Source: Sporosarcina jiandibaonis
Lineage (GTDB): Bacteria; Bacillota; Bacilli; Bacillales_A; Planococcaceae
NCBI RefSeq assembly: GCF_013184495.1
Contig: NZ_JAAOIY010000004.1
Coordinates: 248,001 to 312,000, forward strand
Reading direction: 5' to 3'
Length of the DNA: 64,000 nt
The notes under the pieces are model-generated. The model did not search any database, had not been told where the DNA came from, and saw only the letters and a list, made by a program, of their open reading frames with translations. Of this stretch, positions 43,505 to 53,025 are shown piece by piece. The position numbers and the translations under genes are program-made. Position 1 is the stretch's first letter. Every line of letters begins with the position of its first letter.

Positions 43505-44719
43505 ATGCAATATCTTTGGGGAATTGGTGGAATGATTGGTATACTAGCAATAGCGGTAGCCTTTTCAAAAAAACGTAGTGCAATCAATTTTAGGACTGTT
43601 TTTGGAGCGTTAGCAATCCAATTTATTTTCGCTCTAATTGTGTTGAAATGGAACTTTGGAAGAACTATCTTGGAGAAGGCAGCGGCGGTTGTTCAAAGTG
43701 TGGTAGATTCCTCTAGTGCCGGAATTGATTTTTTATTTGGAGGAGTGCTAGGAGCAGAAAATTCGGGGTTTACGTTTGCCTTTCAAGTGTTACCGATTAT
43801 CGTATTCTTTGCTTCATTAATTTCAATTCTTTATTATCTAGGCATTATGCAGTTCCTAACGAAAATAATCGGCGGTTTTTTTTCAAAAGTACTACAAACG
43901 AGCGTGCCTGAATCTATGTCGGCGTCAGCAAATATTTTTCTTGGACCAACGGAAGCCCCGTTGGTCATCAAGCCTTACATAGATAATATGACTAGGTCAG
44001 AGTTATTTGCTGTAATGGTAGGGGGAATGGCGTGTGTTTCCGGTTCGGTTCTTGGTGGTTACGCGGCGCTTGGTGTGCCTTTGCCCTATTTGCTAGCAGC
44101 TGCCTTTATGGGTGCACCGGCTGGATTATTATTTGCTAAAATTATGATTCCCGAAACAGAGGAAGTAACACCGGTGACAGATATGGAAATTCCTGAAATC
44201 GAAGAGTCTGCGAACGTACTCGACGCAGCTGCGCGCGGGGCCGCGGAAGGGTTGAAAATTGCCTTAGGTGTCGGGGCATTGTTACTTGCTTTCATTTCCC
44301 TTATTTTCTTGGTCAATACGATTATTGGATCTGTTGGTGGCATGTTTGGATATGGAGCGTTAACGCTCGAACAAATTTTGGGCTATGCTTTTCTTCCGAT
44401 TGCTGTACTGGTTGGCGTTCCCTTGGATGAGGCATTGCAAGCTGCTTCGTTTATTGGACAGAAGTTTGTGTTAAACGAATTTGTCGCATACACTGCATTT
44501 GCACAGGAATTGACGAGCATGTCTGAAAAAAGTGTTGTAGTTATTAGTTTTGCGCTTTGTGGTTTTGCCAACCTGGCTTCAATCGCCTTGCTAATCGGGG
44601 CGCTAGGCGGGATTGCTCCGTCAAGGAGACCAGATATTGCGAAGATGGGCTTCCGAGCGGTTATCGCAGCATCCCTAGCCAATCTTTTTAGTGCCGCGAT
44701 TGCTGGCATGTTATTTTAA
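43505..44719 (+). CDS. nupC: NupC-family concentrative nucleoside transporter
   Basis: A 404-residue CNT-type nucleoside/cation symporter with many hydrophobic helices. Diagnostic stretches: FFASLISILYYLGIMQF, FLGPTEAPLVIKPY, MVGGMACVSGSVLGGYAALG and CGFANLASIALLIGALGGIAP. It imports (deoxy)nucleosides for the hydrolases and kinase upstream. A terminator follows at 44732. Confidence 0.94.
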   Translation: MQYLWGIGGMIGILAIAVAFSKKRSAINFRTVFGALAIQFIFALIVLKWNFGRTILEKAAAVVQSVVDSSSAGIDFLFGGVLGAENSGFTFAFQVLPIIVFFASLISILYYLGIMQFLTKIIGGFFSKVLQTSVPESMSASANIFLGPTEAPLVIKPYIDNMTRSELFAVMVGGMACVSGSVLGGYAALGVPLPYLLAAAFMGAPAGLLFAKIMIPETEEVTPVTDMEIPEIEESANVLDAAARGAAEGLKIALGVGALLLAFISLIFLVNTIIGSVGGMFGYGALTLEQILGYAFLPIAVLVGVPLDEALQAASFIGQKFVLNEFVAYTAFAQELTSMSEKSVVVISFALCGFANLASIALLIGALGGIAPSRRPDIAKMGFRAVIAASLANLFSAAIAGMLF

Positions 44720-44731
44720 CTAAATTTTTTT

Positions 44732-44766
44732 AACAGCGGCTTCTAATTTGGAGGCGGCTGTTTTTT
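44732..44766 (+). terminator. Terminator after nupC
   Basis: AACAGCGGCTTC pairs with GAGGCGGCTGTT (ending 44762) and runs into a T-run. Confidence 0.88.
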
Positions 44767-44797
44767 GATGTTTTTAAATTATGGCTTTCCGAATTTC

Positions 44798-44939
44798 AGG
44801 TACCTGTGCAAGACACTATTCAGTTAATAGACTACAATTGCATAAAGTAAAAAGGGGATATCGACTGTATAACGCTTTGTCGATATCCCTTTGGCTATTT
44901 ATTCGAAGTGATGAATAGTTATAATTGTACCACTCACAG
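44798..44939. repeat. Palindromic repeat, copy 2, interrupted at its right end by the IS
   Basis: Begins AGGTACCTGTGCAAGACACT. The central hairpin is GGGGATATCGAC with GTCGATATCCC, and the right arm reads GAATAGTTATAATTGTACC then CACAG at 44939, where the IS starts. The missing terminal bases (AGGTACC) reappear right of the IS at 46277-46283. Left and right arms are mutually complementary. Confidence 0.85.
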
Positions 44940-45021
44940 TGCTCAGCCCCCTTATAATGGACAAAGGATAACAAAGGATATGTTATGATTGTTGATAAAT
45001 AAGGGTTTGAGGAGGATTTAA

Positions 45022-45360
45022 GTGAATAAATATGCAAAGAAACCGAGAAAAGCCTATGTACGACTCACACAGGATGAGAAGCTGGAGGTCGTATTAGGAG
45101 TGCTTGAAAATGGTCGGAAGCGCAAAGAGATGGCCTTGGAAAAGGATGTCTCCTTAAATTCCGTTAATATATGGATACGAAACTATCAGCTGTATGGTAG
45201 AGATGGATTAAGTTCTAATATACGAACAGCTTACGTAGCGCAGGAAGAAACTCAAAAAGAATTAAAGCGGCTCAAAAAAATCGAAAAACGATACAACGAG
45301 CAGCTAGAGGAGATTGAAATCCTAAAAAAGTTCCAGGCCTTTCTCAAGGAGAACGAATGA
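45022..45360 (+). CDS. IS3-family transposase OrfA
   Basis: A 112-residue OrfA with an N-terminal helix-turn-helix (EKLEVVLGVLENGRKRKEMA, then VSLNSVNIWIRNYQLYG) and a C-terminal coiled-coil rich in Lys, Glu and Leu. GTG start after GAGGAGG. The A6G stretch at 45324-45330 is a typical slippery site for -1 frameshifting. In the -1 frame the reading continues VPGLSQGER into OrfB without a stop, so a fused OrfAB transposase can be made. Confidence 0.9.
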   Translation: MNKYAKKPRKAYVRLTQDEKLEVVLGVLENGRKRKEMALEKDVSLNSVNIWIRNYQLYGRDGLSSNIRTAYVAQEETQKELKRLKKIEKRYNEQLEEIEILKKFQAFLKENE

Positions 45361-46235
45361 GCAAACGGTATGAAGCAGTGTCGTTATTGAGAAAGGATCA
45401 TTCTGTCTCACTCATCTGTAAAGCAATAGGCGTATCTAAAAGCGGATATTACAGCTATTTAAAACGACCCGCGAAGACAATGACTGAGCGGGATGAGCAA
45501 GACATAGAAAAAATCCAGAAAACATATGACAAAAGCGGAGGCACCTACGGTGCGAAACATATTTCAGGTGAACTGAGGGCCGCAGGCTATATCATCAATC
45601 ATAAACGGGTTCGCCGATTGATGGGTGAAATGAATCTGAAATCAAAGATTCGTAGGGTTAAATCATCGCGGGTACAAAAAGAAGCCAGTGCCGGCTATAT
45701 CTATCCTAACCTATTAAACCGCGATTTCAACGCAGATTTAGCCAACCGCAAATGGGTGACCGACCTCTCGGAACTAACAGTAAATGAGGTGAAATTCTTT
45801 ATCTCAGCCATCATGGACTTACATAACCGTGAAATCGTAGGATTTTCCATCAGTACGCATCCCAATGCGGATTTGGTCGAGGAAACAGTCCTACAAGCAA
45901 TGGAAAAAAGAGGTCTTACAGACCTGAAGCAAGTGATCTTGCATTCGGATCAGGGAAGTGTCTATTCTTCCATGCGGCACCATCTGCTGGCTGAAAAGCT
46001 CGGGTTTATTCCGAGCATGTCTAGAAAAGCGAACTGTTGGGATAACGCAGTCATTGAGAGTTTCTTTTCTCATTTGAAGACGGAATTTCCACATCTGTTT
46101 CCTGTAGATTCAGCTGGGCAAGTAATTGATAACTTGCCGGATTTTATTGCTTATTTTAACGAAGAACGCAGTCAAAAGCGACTGGGTTATTTGACGCCGA
46201 CCGCTTATTTAAAGACAGAAAGTATGGCGAGCTAA
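45357..46235 (+). CDS. IS3-family transposase OrfB (integrase core)
   Basis: A 292-residue rve-type integrase. The DDE residues are readable: Asp in KWVTDLSE, Asp in LHSDQGSVY and Glu in NAVIESFFSHLK. An N-terminal HTH_21-like part (YGAKHISGELRAAGY) precedes the catalytic core. Its ATG overlaps the OrfA stop (ATGA). No stop codon or frameshift interrupts it, so the element is probably active or recently was. Confidence 0.92.
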   Translation: MSKRYEAVSLLRKDHSVSLICKAIGVSKSGYYSYLKRPAKTMTERDEQDIEKIQKTYDKSGGTYGAKHISGELRAAGYIINHKRVRRLMGEMNLKSKIRRVKSSRVQKEASAGYIYPNLLNRDFNADLANRKWVTDLSELTVNEVKFFISAIMDLHNREIVGFSISTHPNADLVEETVLQAMEKRGLTDLKQVILHSDQGSVYSSMRHHLLAEKLGFIPSMSRKANCWDNAVIESFFSHLKTEFPHLFPVDSAGQVIDNLPDFIAYFNEERSQKRLGYLTPTAYLKTESMAS

Positions 46236-46283
46236 TTAATAATTATTCACTGTCCGAAAAAAGGGGGCTAGACTAAAGGTACC

Positions 46284-46560
46284 TTCTAAACCACAGCGCT
46301 CTTCAAAAACACGCATACCGCCTACCAATCTCACACCTTATCTTCCTCCGCGAAAAGTGGCCTACTTTTTAGTTGCGATATGCAGTTGAAATGTTACTTC
46401 ACGGTAGATAATACAAGCAAATGAATGATAAAAATAGTCAACAAAATAATATTTAGATTTTTATGCATGCGACTAAGTATTTCTGCTTGATCTTTTAGCT
46501 AATGTCTGCGTTCATCCTTGAATCATTAATTAATAGAAGGATGAAAAAATTTAAAATCTT
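46284..46560. other. Spacer between the IS and the ROK regulator promoter
   Basis: About 280 bases with no supported gene or strong structure; only short, stop-interrupted frames. It starts with the displaced end of repeat copy 2. Confidence 0.4.
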
Positions 46561-46574
46561 AACTTATATTCATG

Positions 46575-46603
46575 TTGAAATTAAGTTTATTGTCAGTTAT
46601 AAT
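46575..46603 (+). promoter_or_regulatory. SigA-type promoter for the ROK regulator and sugar operon
   Basis: TTGAAA at 46575-46580 and TATAAT at 46598-46603, 17 bases apart. A partial palindrome AGTACTT/AAGTGCTT follows at about 46604-46626 and may be an operator. Confidence 0.8.
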
Positions 46604-46655
46604 AGTACTTAATATATAAAGTGCTTACATAGATGATGAAGAAGGAGCTAGTCTT

Positions 46656-47888
46656 ATGTCGGTATTTGATTTAGTTAAAGAGTTTAAAGTGAAAAGAATT
46701 ATTAAATTAATTCGTGAAGAAGGTAAGATCTCAAGATCGGAAATTTCAGAGAAGATGAACATGCCACAACCGACAGTCACAAGAATTATAGAAGATTTAC
46801 TAAGCAATAATATTTTAAAAGAGTCTGGTCTAGGATTATCAAGCGGAGGTAGGAGACCAATCCTGCTTGAATTTAATTCTAAAAGCTCCTACTCAATAGG
46901 AATAGAACTAGGTAGATCAGCAGTTAAAATTGGATTAACAGATTTAAACGGTAACTTTCTTTCATTCAGAATGAAAGAAAGTGAAGGGGAAAAAGAAGTC
47001 GACAGGTTAGTTGGTTTTTTGAAAGAAGGATTAAGACAAATATTAAACGAGACCCAAATACAACGTAGTGAAATTTTGGGAGTGGGGGTAGGTTTACCCG
47101 GTCCTTTGAATGAAGAAAACGAGTTAATTTCGCCACCAAACTTTTATAATCAAATCAAAATACCACTGAGAAAAATGCTTGAAGAAGGGCTTGGATTTCC
47201 GGTTATTATTGATAACGATGCAAATGCTGCTGCTTTAGCAGAAAAATGGTTTGGAAAAGGAATGCATGACAATAGTTTTGTTTATATATTAGCTGATGTA
47301 GGAATTGGAAGCGCTCTCATTCTTAATGGCGAGATTTACCGAGGTCTTAATGGTGAAGCAGGTGAAATAGGTCATTCGACTATAAATGTTTTTGGACAAC
47401 AATGTACTTGCGGTAATTATGGTTGCTTAGAAAATTATGTATCGATTCCTAAAATTGAAGTGGAGGTAAAAAATCGTTTGAAGGTTGCTCAAGTGAATGA
47501 ACGAGGATTATTTCCTGAACAGTTAGAAAAAATTGCATTTAAAGATGTCATAACTGCTTATCGAGATGGTTCGGGATTAGCTAAGCAAGTATTGGAGGAA
47601 TCGGGCGATTATCTTGGCATCGGAACAACAAACCTGCTAAATATTCTTGCACCCGAAAAGGTGATTATTGGTGGTGGAATTGGAATTTCAAGTCCTATCT
47701 TTACGGAAAGAGTACAATCTGTAATCCGGGAACGTGCTTTAGGCCGCTCGACCAAAAATATTCACGTTGTAGCATCTGATTTACGAGAGGGGGTGGTTTT
47801 AGGGGCAGCAGCTTTGGTAATAAATCAAACCTTTTCTTTATTTACGCTAATCAATAATGAAAAAACCAGTCAAAGGGAGGAATTTTAA
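46656..47888 (+). CDS. ROK-family transcriptional repressor (NagC/XylR type)
   Basis: A 410-residue ROK regulator. N-terminal winged helix (ISRSEISEKMNMPQPTVTRI) is followed by a sugar-kinase-like ROK domain with the zinc motif QQCTCGNYGCLEN and DNDANAAALAEKWFG. It heads the operon for the sugar ABC importer and probably senses the imported sugar. The binding-protein gene starts directly after the stop codon, so they are co-transcribed. Confidence 0.92.
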   Translation: MSVFDLVKEFKVKRIIKLIREEGKISRSEISEKMNMPQPTVTRIIEDLLSNNILKESGLGLSSGGRRPILLEFNSKSSYSIGIELGRSAVKIGLTDLNGNFLSFRMKESEGEKEVDRLVGFLKEGLRQILNETQIQRSEILGVGVGLPGPLNEENELISPPNFYNQIKIPLRKMLEEGLGFPVIIDNDANAAALAEKWFGKGMHDNSFVYILADVGIGSALILNGEIYRGLNGEAGEIGHSTINVFGQQCTCGNYGCLENYVSIPKIEVEVKNRLKVAQVNERGLFPEQLEKIAFKDVITAYRDGSGLAKQVLEESGDYLGIGTTNLLNILAPEKVIIGGGIGISSPIFTERVQSVIRERALGRSTKNIHVVASDLREGVVLGAAALVINQTFSLFTLINNEKTSQREEF

Positions 47889-49211
47889 ATGAAGATCAAC
47901 AAATTATTAATGGTAATTTTTGTGGTGGGTCTTTTAGCGATAATGTCAGCATGTGTCGGAAATGAAAGTAAACCAGATGGTGATACAAGCGGTAAAGAAG
48001 GTAAAGGCGAAAACGAATCTACAGTGACAATCAATTGGCAAGCTATTCCACCATATTCATTACAATCAACAGATGAAAACCGTGTTGAATATTTACAGAA
48101 AGCAATTGATGAGTGGGAAGCTGAAAATGGAAAATTTGAAATCAATCCAATGGTAACAACTTCAAATATTTCAGAAGGAATGGCTAAATTACAAGAGCAA
48201 GCGGCGCAAGGAAGAGCACCAGATGTAGCGATGGTAGATTCATATATTTTTCCGCGTTTTTATGACTATCTACAACCACTAGATTCATATTTAGAAGAAG
48301 CGGGAATTGAGCTTGATGACTTCTTCCCATTTGCTCAAGACGTGATGACCGGTCCGGATGGAAAAATTTACGGTCTCCAGTTTACGACGGATGTTCGTAC
48401 TTTGTACTATCGTACTGATCTCGTTCCTACACCGCCTCAATCTTGGGATGAAGTTTTAGAGATTGGTAAACAGTTAAAAGAAGATGGATATAATGCATTA
48501 ATGTTCCCTGGTGGTACGGATGAGCCTACGGTAAATACATCCCTTTGGCCTTATTACTGGGCACAAGGTGGGGAACTTGTAGATGACGAAGGAAATGCTG
48601 TTTTTGGTGAAGGAGAAAACCGTACAAAAATGCTGAACGCTCTTACTTATTTACAAAACCTTGTAGATACAGGTGTAACTCCTAGCCGTGTGACAACGTA
48701 TGGTAACGAGGCAGATTTAAATGCTGAAATTGCAACTGGCGAGTTAGCTATGTTTATTGGTGGAAACTGGCAAGTATCTCAAATGAAAGAGATTCTTGGT
48801 GAAGAAGAATTTTCGAAGTGGGGAGTTTCTCACATTCCTCATAAAGACCCTAACGCCAAGACAACATTAGCAGGTGGCTGGGTTTGGGGAATCTTTGCAG
48901 AGGATGAAGAGAAGCAACAGGCAGCATTTGATTTCATTGTACACACATTTATAGGAGATAAAGGAATGGGAAATTGGGCTACGATAGGCGGTTATTTACC
49001 AACACGCGAATCTGTATATAAACATGAATCATATACAGGAAATGTATTTACAGATCAATTTAGCGAATTTTTAAATCATGCGCAAATGCGTCCAGCGGCA
49101 ACTTCTTATACAAAAATTTCAGCTGAATTGCAAAATGCTGCTTCCAGTGTTCTTTCGGGAGGTAAAACACCAGAAGATGCACTACAAGATGCTTGGGATG
49201 CAGTAAAGTAG
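47889..49211 (+). CDS. Sugar ABC transporter substrate-binding lipoprotein (CUT1)
   Basis: A 440-residue extracellular sugar-binding protein (family 1, MalE/UgpB type). Signal peptide with lipobox IMSAC. Recognisable segments: EQAAQGRAPDVAMVDSYIFP, GLQFTTDVRTLYYRTD, TGELAMFIGGNWQVSQM and LAGGWVWGIFAEDEE. GGGAGG gives strong initiation. Judged from the downstream glycosidase, sugar kinase and glycerate kinase, the ligand is likely a glycosylated solute such as mannosylglycerate. Confidence 0.92.
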   Translation: MKINKLLMVIFVVGLLAIMSACVGNESKPDGDTSGKEGKGENESTVTINWQAIPPYSLQSTDENRVEYLQKAIDEWEAENGKFEINPMVTTSNISEGMAKLQEQAAQGRAPDVAMVDSYIFPRFYDYLQPLDSYLEEAGIELDDFFPFAQDVMTGPDGKIYGLQFTTDVRTLYYRTDLVPTPPQSWDEVLEIGKQLKEDGYNALMFPGGTDEPTVNTSLWPYYWAQGGELVDDEGNAVFGEGENRTKMLNALTYLQNLVDTGVTPSRVTTYGNEADLNAEIATGELAMFIGGNWQVSQMKEILGEEEFSKWGVSHIPHKDPNAKTTLAGGWVWGIFAEDEEKQQAAFDFIVHTFIGDKGMGNWATIGGYLPTRESVYKHESYTGNVFTDQFSEFLNHAQMRPAATSYTKISAELQNAASSVLSGGKTPEDALQDAWDAVK

Positions 49212-49235
49212 ATTAATTGAAAGTGGTGCTTACCA

Positions 49236-50174
49236 ATGAAAAATGAATCAAATAACGGAGCAGGTATTTATAAAAAAGCACAAAGGAAACCAAAAAAACT
49301 GGGGAATTCCCCAGTTCTTTGGTTTATCCCTTTAGTTCTCGTTCTATTACTTGTCTTTGTTTATCCGATTATTGAAATCATCCGATTTAGCTTTACAGAT
49401 GCTGGATTGATTGATCGTGATTACACTTATACTTTAAAATCTTATTTTTCTTTATTTACTTCACCAGGCTTTTTCAACATGTTATTTGTTACCGGTTTTT
49501 TTGTTTTCTTTAGTGTGACTTTTCAAATGATGTTAGGTTTAGCCGTAGCATTATTAGTTGATCAAGGAATGAAACGGAGGCTTCATGGGACAGTTATCCT
49601 TAGAACAGCCGTATTGACTGCATGGGCAATTCCAGGTGTCATTATCGGAATTATCTGGACGATGTTGTATAACGAATCCAATGCTGGCGTTTTAAATTAT
49701 ATTTTATCATTTGTCGGACTTGATTCTGGTATTGCGTTTTTGTCAGACCCTATAAATTCTTTGATATCTGTCACATTTGCAAATGTTTGGCGTGGGACAG
49801 CTTTTAGTATGATTATGATTTATGCTGGTTTGCAGACTATTTCAAAAGACGTTATCGAAGCTACATTAGTCGATGGTGCTAATGCGGTACAAAGGTTGTT
49901 TAAAGTCATTATTCCCATCTTATCACCTGTATTATTTATAAACTTAATCGTCGTTACTGTTGAAACATTTAATACATTTGACATGGTTATGGCATTAACT
50001 GGAGGAGGACCTGGACGTAGCACTGAAGTTATTGCTCTGAGCATATATAATAGCATTTTTCGTCAATTTGAATTAGGCCAAGGTGCTGCAACAGCGGTTG
50101 TTTTATTATTAATCAATACATTGATGACTGTTATATATTTTAAAGCCATTGAGAAGAATCAGGCGGTGAATTAA
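49236..50174 (+). CDS. Sugar ABC transporter permease, MalF-type
   Basis: A 312-residue CUT1 permease with about six helices. The cytoplasmic EAA loop is readable as VIEATLVDGANAVQRLFKVI. It precedes its partner by two bases. No ATPase gene exists in the operon; a shared multi-sugar ATPase such as MsmX elsewhere in the genome would serve, as in Bacillus. Confidence 0.93.
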   Translation: MKNESNNGAGIYKKAQRKPKKLGNSPVLWFIPLVLVLLLVFVYPIIEIIRFSFTDAGLIDRDYTYTLKSYFSLFTSPGFFNMLFVTGFFVFFSVTFQMMLGLAVALLVDQGMKRRLHGTVILRTAVLTAWAIPGVIIGIIWTMLYNESNAGVLNYILSFVGLDSGIAFLSDPINSLISVTFANVWRGTAFSMIMIYAGLQTISKDVIEATLVDGANAVQRLFKVIIPILSPVLFINLIVVTVETFNTFDMVMALTGGGPGRSTEVIALSIYNSIFRQFELGQGAATAVVLLLINTLMTVIYFKAIEKNQAVN

Positions 50175-50176
50175 GT

Positions 50177-51019
50177 ATGGAAACAAAGTCAAAAAGGCTT
50201 ACAATAAATACTTTGATATATTGTGCTTATTTTGTAATTTTGCTGTTTTTTTTATTCCCATTATTTTGGGTCCTATCTGTATCACTAAAATCAATACCTG
50301 AATTATTTGCATCACCACTTGTTTGGTTTTCATCAAATCCGCAGTTTTCAAACTATACGTACGTAATTCAAAAAACAGAAATAATTAATTACTTAGTCAA
50401 CTCGATTATAATTGTGATTTTCACGATATTTTTCACGTTATTGATTGCGGTTCCTGCTTCCTATGCTTTATCTAGATATAAATTCCGATTAAAAAAGCCT
50501 TTTATGCTTGCTATATTGATTTTCCAGATGGTATCGCCAGTGGTAGTTGCGATTCCTTTGTACCGTTTGTTTGTACAGCTTGGATTAATAAATTTACATT
50601 GGAGTCTAATCTTAGTTTATATAGCTATTCAGTTACCATTTACGACATGGTTTTTAAAAGGTTTCTTTGATACGATCCCACATACTCTCGATGAAGCAGC
50701 AATAGTGGATGGTTGTACACGTTTACAAGCATTATGTAAAGTTATTCTTCCCGTAAGTACGCCAGGATTAGCATCCGCTGCCATTCTTGTTGGTGTATTA
50801 AGTTGGTCTCAATTTGTTATTCCATTCATTCTGCTTGATGATAATAAATTGTTTCCAATATCAGTTGGATTGATAAATTTACAGTCCACAGCCGAAGCAA
50901 TCACTCTACATTATTTGGCGGCAGCCAGTATTATTGCGATTCTACCCATCATTATTATTTTCATCTTGCTTCAACGCTATATTGTTGGTGCTTTAACGAG
51001 TGGGTCGGTTAAAGAATAA
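50177..51019 (+). CDS. Sugar ABC transporter permease, MalG-type
   Basis: A 280-residue CUT1 permease, second half of the importer, with EAA loop LDEAAIVDGCTRLQALCKVI and about six helices. It uses an ATG two bases after the MalF-type gene. It forms the heterodimeric channel with that protein. Confidence 0.93.
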   Translation: METKSKRLTINTLIYCAYFVILLFFLFPLFWVLSVSLKSIPELFASPLVWFSSNPQFSNYTYVIQKTEIINYLVNSIIIVIFTIFFTLLIAVPASYALSRYKFRLKKPFMLAILIFQMVSPVVVAIPLYRLFVQLGLINLHWSLILVYIAIQLPFTTWFLKGFFDTIPHTLDEAAIVDGCTRLQALCKVILPVSTPGLASAAILVGVLSWSQFVIPFILLDDNKLFPISVGLINLQSTAEAITLHYLAAASIIAILPIIIIFILLQRYIVGALTSGSVKE

Positions 51020-51133
51020 GTGTAAATAACTCTTACAAAATAAGGGGGAAGTCTAATAAGTGGGGTGGGAAATCCAGACCACCTAATTTGGTTAATATAA
51101 ATAGTCTATTTAATATTTAGGAGGGCAAAAAAC

Positions 51134-53023
51134 ATGCCAATTAAAGCACGTAATTCATTCTTAGAAGTTAATAATACAAAAAATATTGATATTGGAACGG
51201 GAAAACTCACAGCGAGTATTGCAAGAAATGGAAAATTCACATCAATAAATACACTTCATCAAAAGTTCGGATATATTACACTTACTGCAATTGAACAATT
51301 CCCAAACGAGAAGTGGTACGACAGTCAATTTGTTCGAAAGTATCGAAATCGAATTGCTAGCAATAGTGGATTTGGTACATTCCACCAGTCAGAAAAGCCT
51401 ACCAATTATGGATTAACAGCAGCTAATAATCCTGTGATTGAAAAAAATAATGAAAATGAACATATTATCTCACGTTATTTTGCAATTAAAAACAATGGAA
51501 TAGATTTCATATTGCAGGAAGATGTTATCACAAACACTGGATTAGAGGACATCATATATCCGTTGTGCATAGGTGGAACATTCAGTTTGAATAGAAGTAG
51601 TTATGGACAACTAACTGAAGGTGGACCAATTCTTATTCCAGACCTTATTAACGATGTCGCTGTTAGCGGGAATAAGATCTTAATTGAAAATAAAAATTTG
51701 GCGGCAAAAGCCGAGGTGTCTGTTTTCATAAATGATCAACCTCTCACGTTAAAGCCATTCTCTGAAGTAAGTTCTGCACCTATCGATTACTTTTTTGAAG
51801 ATAACCTTTTTCTTAAGCAAGGGGAGTCTAAAACTGTTTCACTTATCTATCGGGTTTCAGAAATCAAAGAGAAGACATTTGACCTTAACATATCGGAGGT
51901 AAATACACTTAAGTCGTCTGAGTCGATAGAATCAAACATTTCTATTGACCAATTTGTTATAAACCAGAACATTAACTATATTAAAAATTGCTGTGCTGTT
52001 CCAGTTGATGAGAAACATATTTGTGTTATAACTGATCATCAACTTTTGCCATTATCATGGAATCGTGATGCATATTATATGATCAAGTTATTACTTGATG
52101 CTAAAAAAGAAAAACTTGCGCCATCATTTGATATTCAAGAAATTGTAAAAGGTCATTTGCAGTGGATGTTCAATATTGCTAGTCGTCCTGAAGGTCACTG
52201 GGGGCGAGCATATGTAACGAATGGATTTTGCAAAGATAATGCATTTCAATTGGATCAACAATGTTATCCGCTTCTTGAAATATATGATTACCATCAATCT
52301 TTTGGTGATGAAGAAACAGTTCAAGGGTTATTAAAAAATGTTGATGCTATTTTGGATATGATTTTAACTCACCGCCATAAAGATGAATGGTTATTCGAGA
52401 CGGGAGAGACGCCAGCGGATGATGAAGTTGAATACCCTTATCATTTTTCAAGTCAAGTTCTAATTTGGAGAACATTAACGAGTTTAGCAATTTTAAATGA
52501 ACGCTTTTCTTTTACAACAAAGCCATTAGCCACTTGGGCAGAGAATATCCAAAGGGATTGCCTAAAGGCTTTTACCATAGAAAATAGATTGTTTGCTTAT
52601 TTGGTTGATTTAAAGGGTAACTATCGTTTATATCATGATGCAAATGATTTACCAACCGTTTATGCACCTATTTGGGGGTTTTGTTCAAGCGATGATCCAA
52701 TTTGGAAAGCGACAATGGAATTTGCCTTTACGGAGGAGAATATCGGCGGTTTTTATCCAGGATCTTTTGCAGGCTTAGGATCTATCCATACCCCACATCC
52801 TTGGCCTTTAGGCGATGGACAAGAGCTACTTTATAGTCATCTGATTGGTGACGAAAATCGAAAGGAAAAAGTCTTGGAAAAGTTAAAAACGATTGTACAA
52901 TGGGATGGGCTATTTTCTGAAGCCATTTCGGAACAGACAGGCAAAGTAACCTCACGCTACTGGTTTTCGTGGCCAGGATCTTTTATATCATCGGTTTTAC
53001 TTCAACTGAAAAAGGAGAAATAA
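51134..53023 (+). CDS. GH125-like (alpha/alpha)6 glycosidase, probable alpha-mannosidase or mannosylglycerate hydrolase
   Basis: A 629-residue cytoplasmic enzyme with no signal peptide. A beta-rich N-terminal domain (about 1-270) precedes an (alpha/alpha)6 catalytic domain. Motifs recall GH125 metal-independent alpha-mannosidases: SWNRD near 308-312 (GH125 has WxRD), TGETPADDEVEYPYHFSSQ near 423-441 (GH125 has a GxxPSDD...Y segment holding the acid), and GLGSIHTPHPWPLGD at 547-561 (GH125 has a GxGxxHT...WP segment). It is longer than typical GH125, so it may form a separate subfamily; GH63 and GH15 are alternatives. Adjacent kinases for sugar and glycerate suggest mannosyl- or glucosylglycerate as substrate. 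Confidence 0.72.
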   Translation: MPIKARNSFLEVNNTKNIDIGTGKLTASIARNGKFTSINTLHQKFGYITLTAIEQFPNEKWYDSQFVRKYRNRIASNSGFGTFHQSEKPTNYGLTAANNPVIEKNNENEHIISRYFAIKNNGIDFILQEDVITNTGLEDIIYPLCIGGTFSLNRSSYGQLTEGGPILIPDLINDVAVSGNKILIENKNLAAKAEVSVFINDQPLTLKPFSEVSSAPIDYFFEDNLFLKQGESKTVSLIYRVSEIKEKTFDLNISEVNTLKSSESIESNISIDQFVINQNINYIKNCCAVPVDEKHICVITDHQLLPLSWNRDAYYMIKLLLDAKKEKLAPSFDIQEIVKGHLQWMFNIASRPEGHWGRAYVTNGFCKDNAFQLDQQCYPLLEIYDYHQSFGDEETVQGLLKNVDAILDMILTHRHKDEWLFETGETPADDEVEYPYHFSSQVLIWRTLTSLAILNERFSFTTKPLATWAENIQRDCLKAFTIENRLFAYLVDLKGNYRLYHDANDLPTVYAPIWGFCSSDDPIWKATMEFAFTEENIGGFYPGSFAGLGSIHTPHPWPLGDGQELLYSHLIGDENRKEKVLEKLKTIVQWDGLFSEAISEQTGKVTSRYWFSWPGSFISSVLLQLKKEK

Positions 53024-53025
53024 AT

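Larger units (their letters stand above)
44940..46274 (+). mobile_element. IS3-family (IS150-like) insertion sequence
   Basis: A complete element of about 1.33 kb. Imperfect terminal inverted repeats share CAGCCCCCTTATAATGGACA at 44944-44963 and TGTCCGAAAAAAGGGGGCTA at 46251-46270. Between them lie two overlapping ORFs with an intact DDE domain and a likely -1 frameshift site. Outer boundaries are good to a few bases; I see no clear target duplication. It inserted in the end of repeat copy 2. Confidence 0.85.
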
